From Sandaracinobacteroides hominis (lineage in GTDB: Bacteria > Pseudomonadota > Alphaproteobacteria > Sphingomonadales > Sphingomonadaceae): 41,543 nucleotides of DNA. The notes under the pieces were generated by a model. The model ran no database searches. It was not told the origin of the DNA and saw only the letters and a program-made list of their open reading frames with translations. This document shows, in pieces, positions 34,525 to 41,543 of this stretch (its first letter is position 1; the number at the start of each line of letters is the position of its first letter). The stretch covers positions 1-41,543 of the forward strand of contig NZ_JADCUC010000010.1 in assembly GCF_016464365.1 (NCBI RefSeq). The letters run 5' to 3'. A program made the position numbers and the translations under genes.

Positions 34525-37503
34525 ATGCCTCGTCGCGCCGTGCTGTCGGACGAGCAACGCATGGCGTTGCTCGCACTTCCCGATGATGAAACCACGCTCG
34601 TTCAGCACTGGACGTTGAGTGAGGATGACCTGGCTATCATCGTGCGCCGCAGGCGACCGCATAATCGTCTGGGTTTCGCGATCCAGCTATGCGCGCTGCG
34701 CTATCCCGGCCGTTTGCTGCGCCCGGGCGAATTGATCCCCGATACGCCGCTCGCGTTCGTCGCCGAGCAATTGCAGATCGCGCCCGAGGTGCTGGCCGAT
34801 TATGCGACGCGCGGCCCGACCCGGTACGAACAGCTCGATGCGCTGCGCGAGGGCTTTGGGTTCACACAGTTCAGCCGGCCATTGCGAGCGGCGTTGCAGG
34901 AATGGCTGCTGCCGATTGGGCTGACGACGACCAGCGGGGCTGGGCTGGCACGGTCGCTACTAGGCGAGTGCCGACGACGGCGCATCATCGTACCTGGCAT
35001 CAGTTCGGTCGAACGGATGGTTGCGCAGGCGTTGCTCGACGCCGAGCGCCACGTCGCCGAGCATCTGACCCGAGGGCTGGAGACTGGGCAACGCCGTCTG
35101 CTTGACGCCCTTCTTCTGCCTCACGCCGGCACGAACCTCAGCGGCCTCGGATGGGTGCGGCAGCCGCCCGGCAAGCCCGGTCGCAAGACGTTCGCCGTCA
35201 TCATCCGGCGGCTAGCTCTGCTGCGCGATATCGGGATCGATCCCGATATCGCGGCAGGCATACATCCCGAACGCCTGCGACGCCTCTGTCAGGAAGGGGC
35301 TCGGCTGACGGCGCAACATGTCCGGACGCTGCAAGCAACGCGGCGCCGTGCGACGCTGGCGGCAACCGTACTCGAAACCATCGTCACGCTTACCGACGAT
35401 GCGGTGCTGATGTTCGACCGCCTGCTGGGTCAGATGTTTCGGCGCGAGCAGAACGGTGCAGACACAGCGCTCAAGCGCGACCGGCGCACCATCAATGGTA
35501 AAATCCGGCTACTCGCCCGGCTCGGCGATGCCCTGCTCACTGCCAAAGTGTCGGGCGGCGACATCGGCGCCGCGGTCGAGGCCGTAGTTGGATGGGACGA
35601 TCTCGGCCGTGAAGTCGATGAAGCCCGCAAGCTGATCCGCCCCGATGCCGTCGATCCCGTTACGATCGCCGCTACCAACTACCCCGTCCTCCGACAGGTC
35701 GGTCCCTTGTTCATCGCCTCGTTCACGTTCGGAGCGGTCCCGGCCTGCCATACGCTCGCGCGAGCAGTCGCTATCATGCGCGACCTTCATCTCGGTCGCC
35801 TGAAAAAACTGCCGCCGGATACGCCGGTTGCCTTCATTCGGCAGGCCTGGCGTCGCGCGATCGGCCCCGGCATTCCCGATCGCAGAGTTTATGAATTTTG
35901 CGTCCTGGTCGAGCTTCGGGACAGGCTTCGTGCCGGCGACATGTGGGTCGAGGGAAGCAGACGCTATCGTGCCGTCGAGCAACAGCTTATTCCTGGCCCG
36001 GTATTCGCCACCATGCGGGCAGCCGGCCCTTTGCCGATTCCGGCACCTGATACGGCCGATGCCTGGCTAGCCGAACGGCGTACCCGGCTCGCCCGTAGAT
36101 TGGCAGAGGTCGAGCGAAAAGCGGAGACGGATACGCTGGAAGATGTACAACTCAGCCTCGGCAAGCTGCGGATTTCGCCGTTGAAGGCGGTCACGCCGGC
36201 TGAAGCGGATAGCGCCCTTGCGCCGCTTTACGCCCATCTTCCCGCGATCCGCATCACCGATCTCCTTGCTGAAGTCGATCGATGGACCGGATTCAGCCAG
36301 TGCTTTACGCATCTGCAAAGCGGTCGGGTTGCCGATGAACCCCGCGCTATCCTCACGGCGGTGCTCGCCGATGCAACCAATCTTGGTCATACGCGCATGG
36401 CTGAAGCCTGCAATCTCGTGACCCAACGCCAACTCAGCTGGCTCGCCTCGTGGCATTTACGCGAGGAAACCTACGGTCGGGCTCTCGCCAGGTTGGTCGA
36501 TGCCCAGCACACCGCGCCACTCGCCGCCCTGTTTGGGGCCGGGACATCGTCCAGTTCGGATGGTCAGAACTTCCCGCTCGATCGCCGTGCCCAGGCGACC
36601 GGTGCGGTCAATCCGCACAAGGGCGCGGAGCCTGCCGTCTCCTTCTACAGCCATGTCTCGGATCGCTACGCGCCGTTTCATTCCACCGTCATCTCCGCAT
36701 CCGCGAGCGAGGCGGCGCAGGTGCTGGACGGGCTGCTCCATCACGGTGCTGATCTGCACATCGAGGAGCATCACGTCGATGGTGGGGGCATTTCCGACCA
36801 TGTATTTGCGCTATGCCATCTACTCGGATTCCGGTTTGCGCCGCGCATACCGAATATCTCCGCGCGCCGGCTTTACCTGTTTGACGGCATCGAACCCGGC
36901 CCCGATATTGCGCCGCTCCTCGCGGGCAAGGTCGATGAGAGCCTGATCGCTGCCCATTGGGACGACGTGCTGCGCTTGGGCACCTCGATCCGCACCGGCG
37001 TCGTGAGTGCGTCAATCATGCTGGAACGGCTTGGCTCCTATCCCCGCGCCAATGGCCTGGCCTTGGCACTGCGCGAGATCGGCCGCGTCGAGCGCACCCT
37101 GTTCACGCTCGATTGGATCGAACAACCCGAACAGCGGCGTCGCGCGACCCGCGAACTCAACAAGGGTGAGGCCGAAAATGCGCTGAAACGCGCCATCTTT
37201 TTCCACCGGATCGGCCGTATCCGCGATCACGCATTGCAAGCCCAGACCCATCGAGCGAGCGCACTCAACCTCGTCGCCGGTGCTATCGTCCTCTGGAATA
37301 CGACCTACATGCAAGCCGCCCGCATGCATCTTGCCAGTCTAGGCCGGTCGATCCCGCCGGACCTGCTGCAACACCTTTCGCCGCTCGGATGGCAGCACAT
37401 CAACCTCACCGGCGATTATCTTTGGACCGACCCCGATGCACCATCGCCGGCCCTCAGGCCGCTTCGCCAGATGCACGCCGTCGAAGGCCCGGCGAAACCT
37501 TAG
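34525..37503 (+). CDS. tnpA: Tn3-family transposase, full length
   Basis: A 992-residue replicative DDE transposase of normal length. The N-terminal DUF4158-like domain begins PRRAVLSDEQRMALLALP. Catalytic residues are the Asp in GTSSSSDGQNF, the Asp in ISDHVFALCHLLGFRF and the Glu in LNKGEAENALKRA. The conserved ending NLVAGAIVLWNTTYMQ and HLSPLGWQHINLTGDYLW is present. Its TAG stop lies inside the right inverted repeat, tying gene and element end together. No frameshift is seen, so it should be functional and able to mobilise DNA between the two matching inverted repeats. Confidence 0.95.
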   Translation: MPRRAVLSDEQRMALLALPDDETTLVQHWTLSEDDLAIIVRRRRPHNRLGFAIQLCALRYPGRLLRPGELIPDTPLAFVAEQLQIAPEVLADYATRGPTRYEQLDALREGFGFTQFSRPLRAALQEWLLPIGLTTTSGAGLARSLLGECRRRRIIVPGISSVERMVAQALLDAERHVAEHLTRGLETGQRRLLDALLLPHAGTNLSGLGWVRQPPGKPGRKTFAVIIRRLALLRDIGIDPDIAAGIHPERLRRLCQEGARLTAQHVRTLQATRRRATLAATVLETIVTLTDDAVLMFDRLLGQMFRREQNGADTALKRDRRTINGKIRLLARLGDALLTAKVSGGDIGAAVEAVVGWDDLGREVDEARKLIRPDAVDPVTIAATNYPVLRQVGPLFIASFTFGAVPACHTLARAVAIMRDLHLGRLKKLPPDTPVAFIRQAWRRAIGPGIPDRRVYEFCVLVELRDRLRAGDMWVEGSRRYRAVEQQLIPGPVFATMRAAGPLPIPAPDTADAWLAERRTRLARRLAEVERKAETDTLEDVQLSLGKLRISPLKAVTPAEADSALAPLYAHLPAIRITDLLAEVDRWTGFSQCFTHLQSGRVADEPRAILTAVLADATNLGHTRMAEACNLVTQRQLSWLASWHLREETYGRALARLVDAQHTAPLAALFGAGTSSSSDGQNFPLDRRAQATGAVNPHKGAEPAVSFYSHVSDRYAPFHSTVISASASEAAQVLDGLLHHGADLHIEEHHVDGGGISDHVFALCHLLGFRFAPRIPNISARRLYLFDGIEPGPDIAPLLAGKVDESLIAAHWDDVLRLGTSIRTGVVSASIMLERLGSYPRANGLALALREIGRVERTLFTLDWIEQPEQRRRATRELNKGEAENALKRAIFFHRIGRIRDHALQAQTHRASALNLVAGAIVLWNTTYMQAARMHLASLGRSIPPDLLQHLSPLGWQHINLTGDYLWTDPDAPSPALRPLRQMHAVEGPAKP

Positions 37504-37536
37504 CGTATATCTGGGTCCGTTCTATGTACCGCCCCC
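37499..37536 (-). repeat. Right 38-bp inverted repeat of Tn3 no. 2
   Basis: It reads CTTAGCGTATAT inward to CCGCCCCC outermost and is the reverse complement of the left repeat with two mismatches. It contains the tnpA stop codon (37501-37503) and an ATG (37524) that opens the radC remnant frame. Confidence 0.92.
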
Positions 37537-38051
37537 ATGCCGGCAGCATCGGCGCCGCTATATCCTGGCCGGAACCGAAACTCCGCAGCTTCGGTGCATC
37601 CGACAAGGAAATACAGCTTTTGCGCATGGTCGGTTCAGCCGTTTCTCTGGCGCTGCGGCGCACTCCCGCCGATCGCCCGCGGTTGTCCACGCTCTCGACC
37701 GTTGTCGACTACCTGCACGCCCAGATGGCCTACCAACAGGTCGAGGAATTTCGCGTCCTCTTTCTGGACGCGCACCTTCGTCTCATTCATGACGAGAAGA
37801 TGACCAGCGGGTCCGTCACCTGCGTCAACATTCACCCGAGGACGGTGATCACCCGAGCCCTGGAAGTGAATGCTTCCCACATCATGCTCGCCCACAACCA
37901 CCCTTCAGGCGACCCGACACCCAGCCACTCCGACATCCAACTCACCCGAAAAATTCGTGATGTTGGAAATGTCCTTGATGTGAAACTCATCGATCACATC
38001 ATTCTGGCAACGTCCGGACACGCCAGCTTGCGAGCACTTGGACACATCTGA
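37524..38051 (+). pseudogene. radC: RadC (JAB/MPN domain) gene, 5' end lost
   Basis: About 170 codons of a RadC-family protein remain, including the complete MPN domain with JAMM motif HNHPSGDPTPSHSD (HxHx7Sx2D) and the ending DHIILATSGHASLRALG. The N-terminal helix-hairpin-helix part (roughly 60-70 residues) is absent because the Tn3 right inverted repeat abuts the gene. The ATG at 37524 lies in the repeat and is in frame, so a shortened protein beginning MYRPHAGS could be made. RadC-like genes are common on plasmids and ICEs; their role is unresolved. Confidence 0.85.
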
Positions 38052-38125
38052 CAACAGCATCCCATCCGAGAACCCCAAGATTCGGAAAGCTCGGCCTGGT
38101 GAACAGGGAAGGGCGGCCAAGCCTC

Positions 38126-38461
38126 TCACTTCTGCTCCAGCCGCTCACAATTCCACTCTTTTGAAAGAATAAATGCGCGCTCGGTCAAAACCGAGCCGCG
38201 CCCGGACAAGACAAAACCCGAAAAATACTGAAGATCATACACGTCCTTCTCGGCGCCCTGTGGAATAAATCCCATGCCCGTGCCAAATCTGCTTTCTCCC
38301 TTCCAATCTTCGTGGAGATCATTGGGGTTCGGACTTTTCAGCACGCGGGCAGTTCCATCAATCGGATGACAAATCCACTTTGCATCGCTCAAATCTGCAA
38401 TGGTTCCCACAACAGGTGCCCCAACCATCAAAAGCGCAAACCCCAAAACACCGAAACCCAT
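38126..38461 (-). CDS. Small hypothetical membrane protein
   Basis: A 111-residue protein with one N-terminal membrane segment (GVLGFALLMVGAPVVGTIAD) followed by a soluble domain of unknown family (KWICHPIDGTARVLKSPN, then GMGFIPQGAEKDVYDLQYF). ATG 38461 is chosen because GGGGGAG lies 6 nt upstream; the longer in-frame start has no such site. Codon use is less GC-rich than in the cargo genes. It is convergent with the radC remnant. I do not recognise the family. Confidence 0.65.
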   Translation of the reverse strand: MGFGVLGFALLMVGAPVVGTIADLSDAKWICHPIDGTARVLKSPNPNDLHEDWKGESRFGTGMGFIPQGAEKDVYDLQYFSGFVLSGRGSVLTERAFILSKEWNCERLEQK

Positions 38462-38637
38462 CGCAACTCCCCCAAATTCCGGACTTCCCAAAGATCCGAT
38501 AATCGAATTTATGTTAAATCTCAACGTGTTATGCATTCTCATATAACAGAAAAGCTGCACCCATCCCATACAAAGGGGAGGGGGCATTCGCCTGTGACCC
38601 CCACTCGATAACCGAGCGGGACCTCAGGAGCGAAAAC

Positions 38638-39087
38638 ATGTTTCAACTCACCGAAGAACAACAGCGCGGCATCGCGAACTTCGACACAACGGATCCTGAA
38701 CGCGCAGCGAAAGAATTCCTCTCCAACAAAGAGAAACTCTTCAACTGCCTGCAGGCAGCGGACATCAGCCTTGTCATCGTCAACTACGACGGAGGCGGAG
38801 ACGAAGGAAATATTGACGAAATCCAGTATCTGAAGGGCGGAGACGAAGCTGAGGCGCCTGACGCAAAGCTCAACTACAGCGATGACCTCGGTAAGCCGTC
38901 CCCCAACATCGATCTGGGTGATTTCATCACCCGGCTGACCTTCGACTTCATTTTCACAATCCACGGTGGCTGGGAAAACGGCGAGGGGGCTCACGGAACG
39001 ATCGAATTCGCCACCGAAACCCAAACCATCCAAATGACCCAAAACGCTCGGGTGATCGAATACGACACCAGCGTCACCGATCTCTAA
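38638..39087 (+). CDS. DUF6878 family protein
   Basis: A 149-residue acidic soluble protein. Residues about 35-65 (ISLVIVNYDGGGDEGNIDEI) and the C-terminal HGGWENGEGAHGTIEFATET with NARVIEYDTSVTDL match the DUF6878 pattern, a family seen on alphaproteobacterial plasmids and ICEs, often next to radC. Function unknown. CAGGAG precedes the ATG by 7 nt. It is followed 13 nt later by the DUF6915 gene, and together with the methyltransferase gene forms an operon. Confidence 0.78.
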   Translation: MFQLTEEQQRGIANFDTTDPERAAKEFLSNKEKLFNCLQAADISLVIVNYDGGGDEGNIDEIQYLKGGDEAEAPDAKLNYSDDLGKPSPNIDLGDFITRLTFDFIFTIHGGWENGEGAHGTIEFATETQTIQMTQNARVIEYDTSVTDL

Positions 39088-39100
39088 AGGCGAGGGAATC

Positions 39101-39502
39101 ATGGGACATTGCTACCACCACGCCCTCTCCTCAGTCCGCAAATTCGGCGGACGCCCGGAGGATTATGTTCCGCTGCACAACTGGTTCGACGAGTCGAAAT
39201 CCCACGTCGCCGACTTCCGGCACCGGGCGCTCCGTCACCACACAGAAGGCATCTTCATGCTCGAACGCATCTTCGGTGTGACGATCACCAACAGCGACGG
39301 AAAGGAAGTACCCGTACGCCTAATCGGCGAGCAACACGTCATGGAAGACATGGGAGGTCGTATCCCAAGCTTCGTTGATTGGGCGCGCGCCATCACGCCA
39401 CAAACGTGGATGATGCGCGCGCAACGCCTCGATCAAAGCAGCGTAGAGATCATAGCCAACCCAACATCCAGCCCCGGCGATCCGGCGGACCAGGACCAAT
39501 GA
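39101..39502 (+). CDS. DUF6915 family protein
   Basis: A 133-residue protein matching the DUF6915 family: GHCYHHALSSVRKFGGRPED, PLHNWFDESKSHVADFRHRA, LRHHTEGIFMLERIFG, and the VRLIGEQHVMEDMGG region. The many conserved His and acidic residues suggest metal binding, but no activity is known. GGCGAGGG precedes the ATG, and its stop overlaps the methyltransferase start (ATGA at 39499-39502). The last 15 residues are low-complexity and specific to this copy. Confidence 0.78.
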   Translation: MGHCYHHALSSVRKFGGRPEDYVPLHNWFDESKSHVADFRHRALRHHTEGIFMLERIFGVTITNSDGKEVPVRLIGEQHVMEDMGGRIPSFVDWARAITPQTWMMRAQRLDQSSVEIIANPTSSPGDPADQDQ

Positions 39503-40797
39503 GCCGCCTGCAAAATAGCAGCCCGGGCAACCAGGCCTCGCAAAGGCAAAAAGAAAAGCGCCTCGCAGCAGGCCTGCTCCAAAAAGCTGAAGAAGCGAAT
39601 AGTTGGCCGGGCTATACCCCGACGCGAACCCAGATCCTCATCCCACTGCTTTCAAGCATCGCCAGTGCCGGCGTTCAAAACCCAGCCAAAGCAGCCGAAG
39701 CCGTTGCAGATCTCCTGGGCATCCCAGACAACATTCGCAGCGCGACAAAAAGCTTCAACGGTAGGCCCTCGAACCTCTGGCACCGGACAGTGCGTTGGGC
39801 GATGCAAGATGCCCGCAGACTGGGATGGCTTACCTCTGAGCAACGCGGGAAATGGACACTCACCGATCCGGGAAACGAAGCGCTCGGACGGATAAAACAC
39901 GGAATCTGCGTAACGATTTTTCGAACCAGCCTCGGAAAGGCGATCGCCGCAGTCGCACAGTCCGCCTCGACCATCATTGAACATGGAACGGTGCAAGCCA
40001 TCTTCACCTCCCCGCTATTCCCGCTGACTTCGGAAAACATGAAATCCTACGGAACCATGCGCCCCGCCGAATGGATTCCATGGATGCTTGAAATGCTCGC
40101 CAGCTGGCTCCCCGTCGTCCAAGACGACGGAATAATCGCGTTGCACCTCGGCGCCACCCACTACCAGGGCATGCCCGCCATCTCTAACTACCGGGAAAGA
40201 TTCATCCTCTCGGCGCAAGACGACCTCGGGCTTTTCCGCATGCCGGATCTCTTCTGGGAAAACCCATCCCGCCTGCCCAACCTTCAGTGGGGAGCGGTGC
40301 GCGGAATGACACCAAGACCTACCGTCGACCCCATCTACCTGCTGTCCAAAACTCCATTTCCCTACATGAACGCAGGCGCCTGCAGGGACGATCGACCCAG
40401 CCAACCGGAACAAGCCCGTCGAGGCAAGGAAGCCCGCGCCTCCGGGCTGATCTTCGGACCGGGCAGCTTTGCCGGCCAGAAAACCACCTTCCCTTCCGCG
40501 CTAATCCGTGCCGGCGGATCGAGCGGCGCTGAAACATGGCGAAAAAACCTCGCCGCGGCAGGCCTGACAGCCCACCCATGTCCTATGCCTGTCGCTATCC
40601 CGAAGTTCGTCATCGAGATGACGACCCGTCCGAACGACCTGGTCTTCGATCCATTCCTCGGATCAGGCTCTACAGCAGCTGCTGCTCAACAGCTCGGCCG
40701 CAGATGGATCGGTACAGACCATCATCGGCAATATCTGCACGGCGCTGCCTGTCGACCGGAGTTTCAGCACGCAGCCGGATTCGAAGTCCTTCCCTGA
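39499..40797 (+). CDS. DNA methyltransferase, beta-class, with variant catalytic motif
   Basis: A 432-residue site-specific DNA amino-methyltransferase. Residues about 40-135 resemble a winged-helix region. The target-binding motif IV appears as TSPLFPL (170-176), where TSPPY/F is expected for N4-cytosine enzymes; the SAM-binding motif I DPFLGSGST (384-392) lies near the C-terminus, so the IV-before-I order fits the beta class. IGTD follows. No restriction endonuclease gene is adjacent, so it looks like a solitary (orphan) enzyme or an anti-restriction modifier of a mobile element. The Pro-to-Leu change in motif IV may weaken or alter activity. ATG 39499 overlaps the previous stop. Confidence 0.8.
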   Translation: MSRLQNSSPGNQASQRQKEKRLAAGLLQKAEEANSWPGYTPTRTQILIPLLSSIASAGVQNPAKAAEAVADLLGIPDNIRSATKSFNGRPSNLWHRTVRWAMQDARRLGWLTSEQRGKWTLTDPGNEALGRIKHGICVTIFRTSLGKAIAAVAQSASTIIEHGTVQAIFTSPLFPLTSENMKSYGTMRPAEWIPWMLEMLASWLPVVQDDGIIALHLGATHYQGMPAISNYRERFILSAQDDLGLFRMPDLFWENPSRLPNLQWGAVRGMTPRPTVDPIYLLSKTPFPYMNAGACRDDRPSQPEQARRGKEARASGLIFGPGSFAGQKTTFPSALIRAGGSSGAETWRKNLAAAGLTAHPCPMPVAIPKFVIEMTTRPNDLVFDPFLGSGSTAAAAQQLGRRWIGTDHHRQYLHGAACRPEFQHAAGFEVLP

Positions 40798-40855
40798 GGA
40801 CGCAGCAAGAGAGGAAAGAGGGCGGGCCTCCAGCGACCATCGCAGGAGCCAAAAG

Positions 40856-41434
40856 ATGAGCATCACTTTCCGCATCGCAGACAGCGCAACCCCCATGCCA
40901 GTGCCGTCCGCCGCAATGAGCCTCGACACCTTCCGCGCCATCATCGAGCTGCTGACAACGGCCGAAAAACGCCAACGTCAGTCCCTCATGACCTGGCATT
41001 ACGGTCACCCTACCTACTACGAACCTGGCGACGCGATCTGCGTTACCGTCATCGCCAGCGCCATACCGCTTGCCGCACTTTGCGCGCCAACCGGTCAAGA
41101 CGCTGCTTTCATCGCGATCGCCGACGAAGCCCAATGGAACAAGCGGCAAATCGAATTTCGGCTAACGCAAGGATCCTCGACGATCCATGCAAGCGTTTCT
41201 GAAGATCAGGACAGCGTGCCGGCGCTCGAGGTCAGCTCGCAAAATGGATACGCCATCCTGCACGCCCTCGGCCTGTCCGAAACCTCCATTGGCAGCATCA
41301 CGCTTCGCCAATTGCGCGCCACCTTCCGAGCCCACCAGTTCCGGATCGAAGGCCTGTTCAAATACCTCCCAGGCATCACCGCTTTCAGCGAGTTCGACGG
41401 AGATCCTGACAGAACGCGAATGGAGTGGTCCTGA
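40856..41434 (+). CDS. Hypothetical protein at right edge
   Basis: A 192-residue soluble protein with no motif I recognise. It has an N-terminal region MSITFRIADSATPMPVP, helices around FRAIIELLTTAEKRQRQSLM, and strand-rich central parts. It lies 58 bp after the methyltransferase on the same strand with AGGAG about 10 nt before the ATG, so it is probably the last visible gene of that operon. The frame is open with normal codon use. Confidence 0.65.
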   Translation: MSITFRIADSATPMPVPSAAMSLDTFRAIIELLTTAEKRQRQSLMTWHYGHPTYYEPGDAICVTVIASAIPLAALCAPTGQDAAFIAIADEAQWNKRQIEFRLTQGSSTIHASVSEDQDSVPALEVSSQNGYAILHALGLSETSIGSITLRQLRATFRAHQFRIEGLFKYLPGITAFSEFDGDPDRTRMEWS

Positions 41435-41467
41435 CCCTCCCTCCCCTCGGACCCCATTCGCAGAGGC

Positions 41468-41543
41468 GGGGGGGGGGGGGGGCCGCCCCCCCCCCCCAAA
41501 AACAACAACAAGACAAAGACCCACCACCCCAAAAAAAAAAAAA
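41468..41543. other. Homopolymer tail, likely sequencing or assembly artefact
   Basis: A run of 15 G, then CCG, then 12 C, followed by A/C-rich sequence ending in 13 A. The G and C runs are inverted complements. This is unlike the rest of the window and typical of a contig end built from low-quality reads; it should not be interpreted biologically. Confidence 0.7.

Noticed and set aside
41468-41497. G-run/C-run inverted repeat as a telomere-like or terminator hairpin
   Set aside because: Pure homopolymers followed by poly-A at the contig end are better explained as assembly artefact.

Overview
The window looks like a mosaic of accessory DNA from a GC-rich alphaproteobacterium, most likely a sphingomonad (Sphingomonas, Sphingobium or Novosphingobium type). 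This is inferred from protein style, codon use, a TonB-receptor/PepSY iron-uptake set, and domain-of-unknown-function proteins (DUF6878, DUF6915) that I associate with alphaproteobacterial plasmids and integrative elements. It carries no replication, ribosomal or housekeeping genes, so it is best read as part of a plasmid or genomic island.

Layout. (1) 1-3.7 kb: a siderophore-uptake operon consisting of a 5'-truncated TonB-dependent receptor, a DUF3649 membrane protein and a PepSY membrane protein whose 3' end runs into a foreign gene fragment. (2) 3.8-6.5 kb: a two-gene tyrosine-recombinase operon behind a perfect 10-bp palindrome, an AT-richer segment with TGTGCAA/TTGCACA dyads, and a small ribbon-helix-helix-like protein. 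(3) 6.5-11.7 kb: an IS3-family remnant, then a broken Tn3-family transposon (Tn3 no. 1) with a passenger gene, resolvase, res region and a TnpA that has lost its C-terminus. (4) 11,690-37,536: a second Tn3-family unit (Tn3 no. 2) bounded by near-identical 38-bp inverted repeats. Its left end lies inside the tnpA of Tn3 no. 1 and its own tnpR-tnpA lie at the right end. (5) 37.5-41.4 kb: a radC remnant cut by the right inverted repeat, a small membrane protein, and an operon of DUF6878, DUF6915, a DNA methyltransferase and an unknown protein. The last about 80 bases are homopolymers and look like an assembly artefact.

The 22-kb cargo of Tn3 no. 2 has two functional blocks. The first (12.5-28.0 kb) reads as a reactive-carbonyl and electrophile defence island. 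It holds an aldo/keto reductase and a zinc-less quinone oxidoreductase around a TetR regulator, glutathione-dependent formaldehyde dehydrogenase, a UvrA2-like ATPase, a PfpI protein with glutathione-independent formaldehyde dehydrogenase, and a heme-binding-like protein, ABM monooxygenase, SDR and lipoprotein. Next come an old-yellow-enzyme reductase, glyoxalase I and a DJ-1/Hsp31-like protein, with a divergent LysR regulator. The two formaldehyde routes, two DJ-1 proteins and the glyoxalase-OYE pair (as in E. coli nemA-gloA) point to aldehydes, methylglyoxal and quinones as substrates; UvrA2 could handle adducted DNA. The second block (28.2-33.5 kb) has a tyrosine recombinase, a GIY-YIG/T5orf172 nuclease-like protein and an AAA ATPase-subtilisin pair matching IetAS, known as a plasmid-stability/toxin-antitoxin system and as an anti-phage system. 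The transposon therefore appears to combine chemical-stress defence with genetic defence. A 3' half of a tRNA-Lys gene just inside its left end suggests that part of the cargo came from a tRNA-targeted integrative element.
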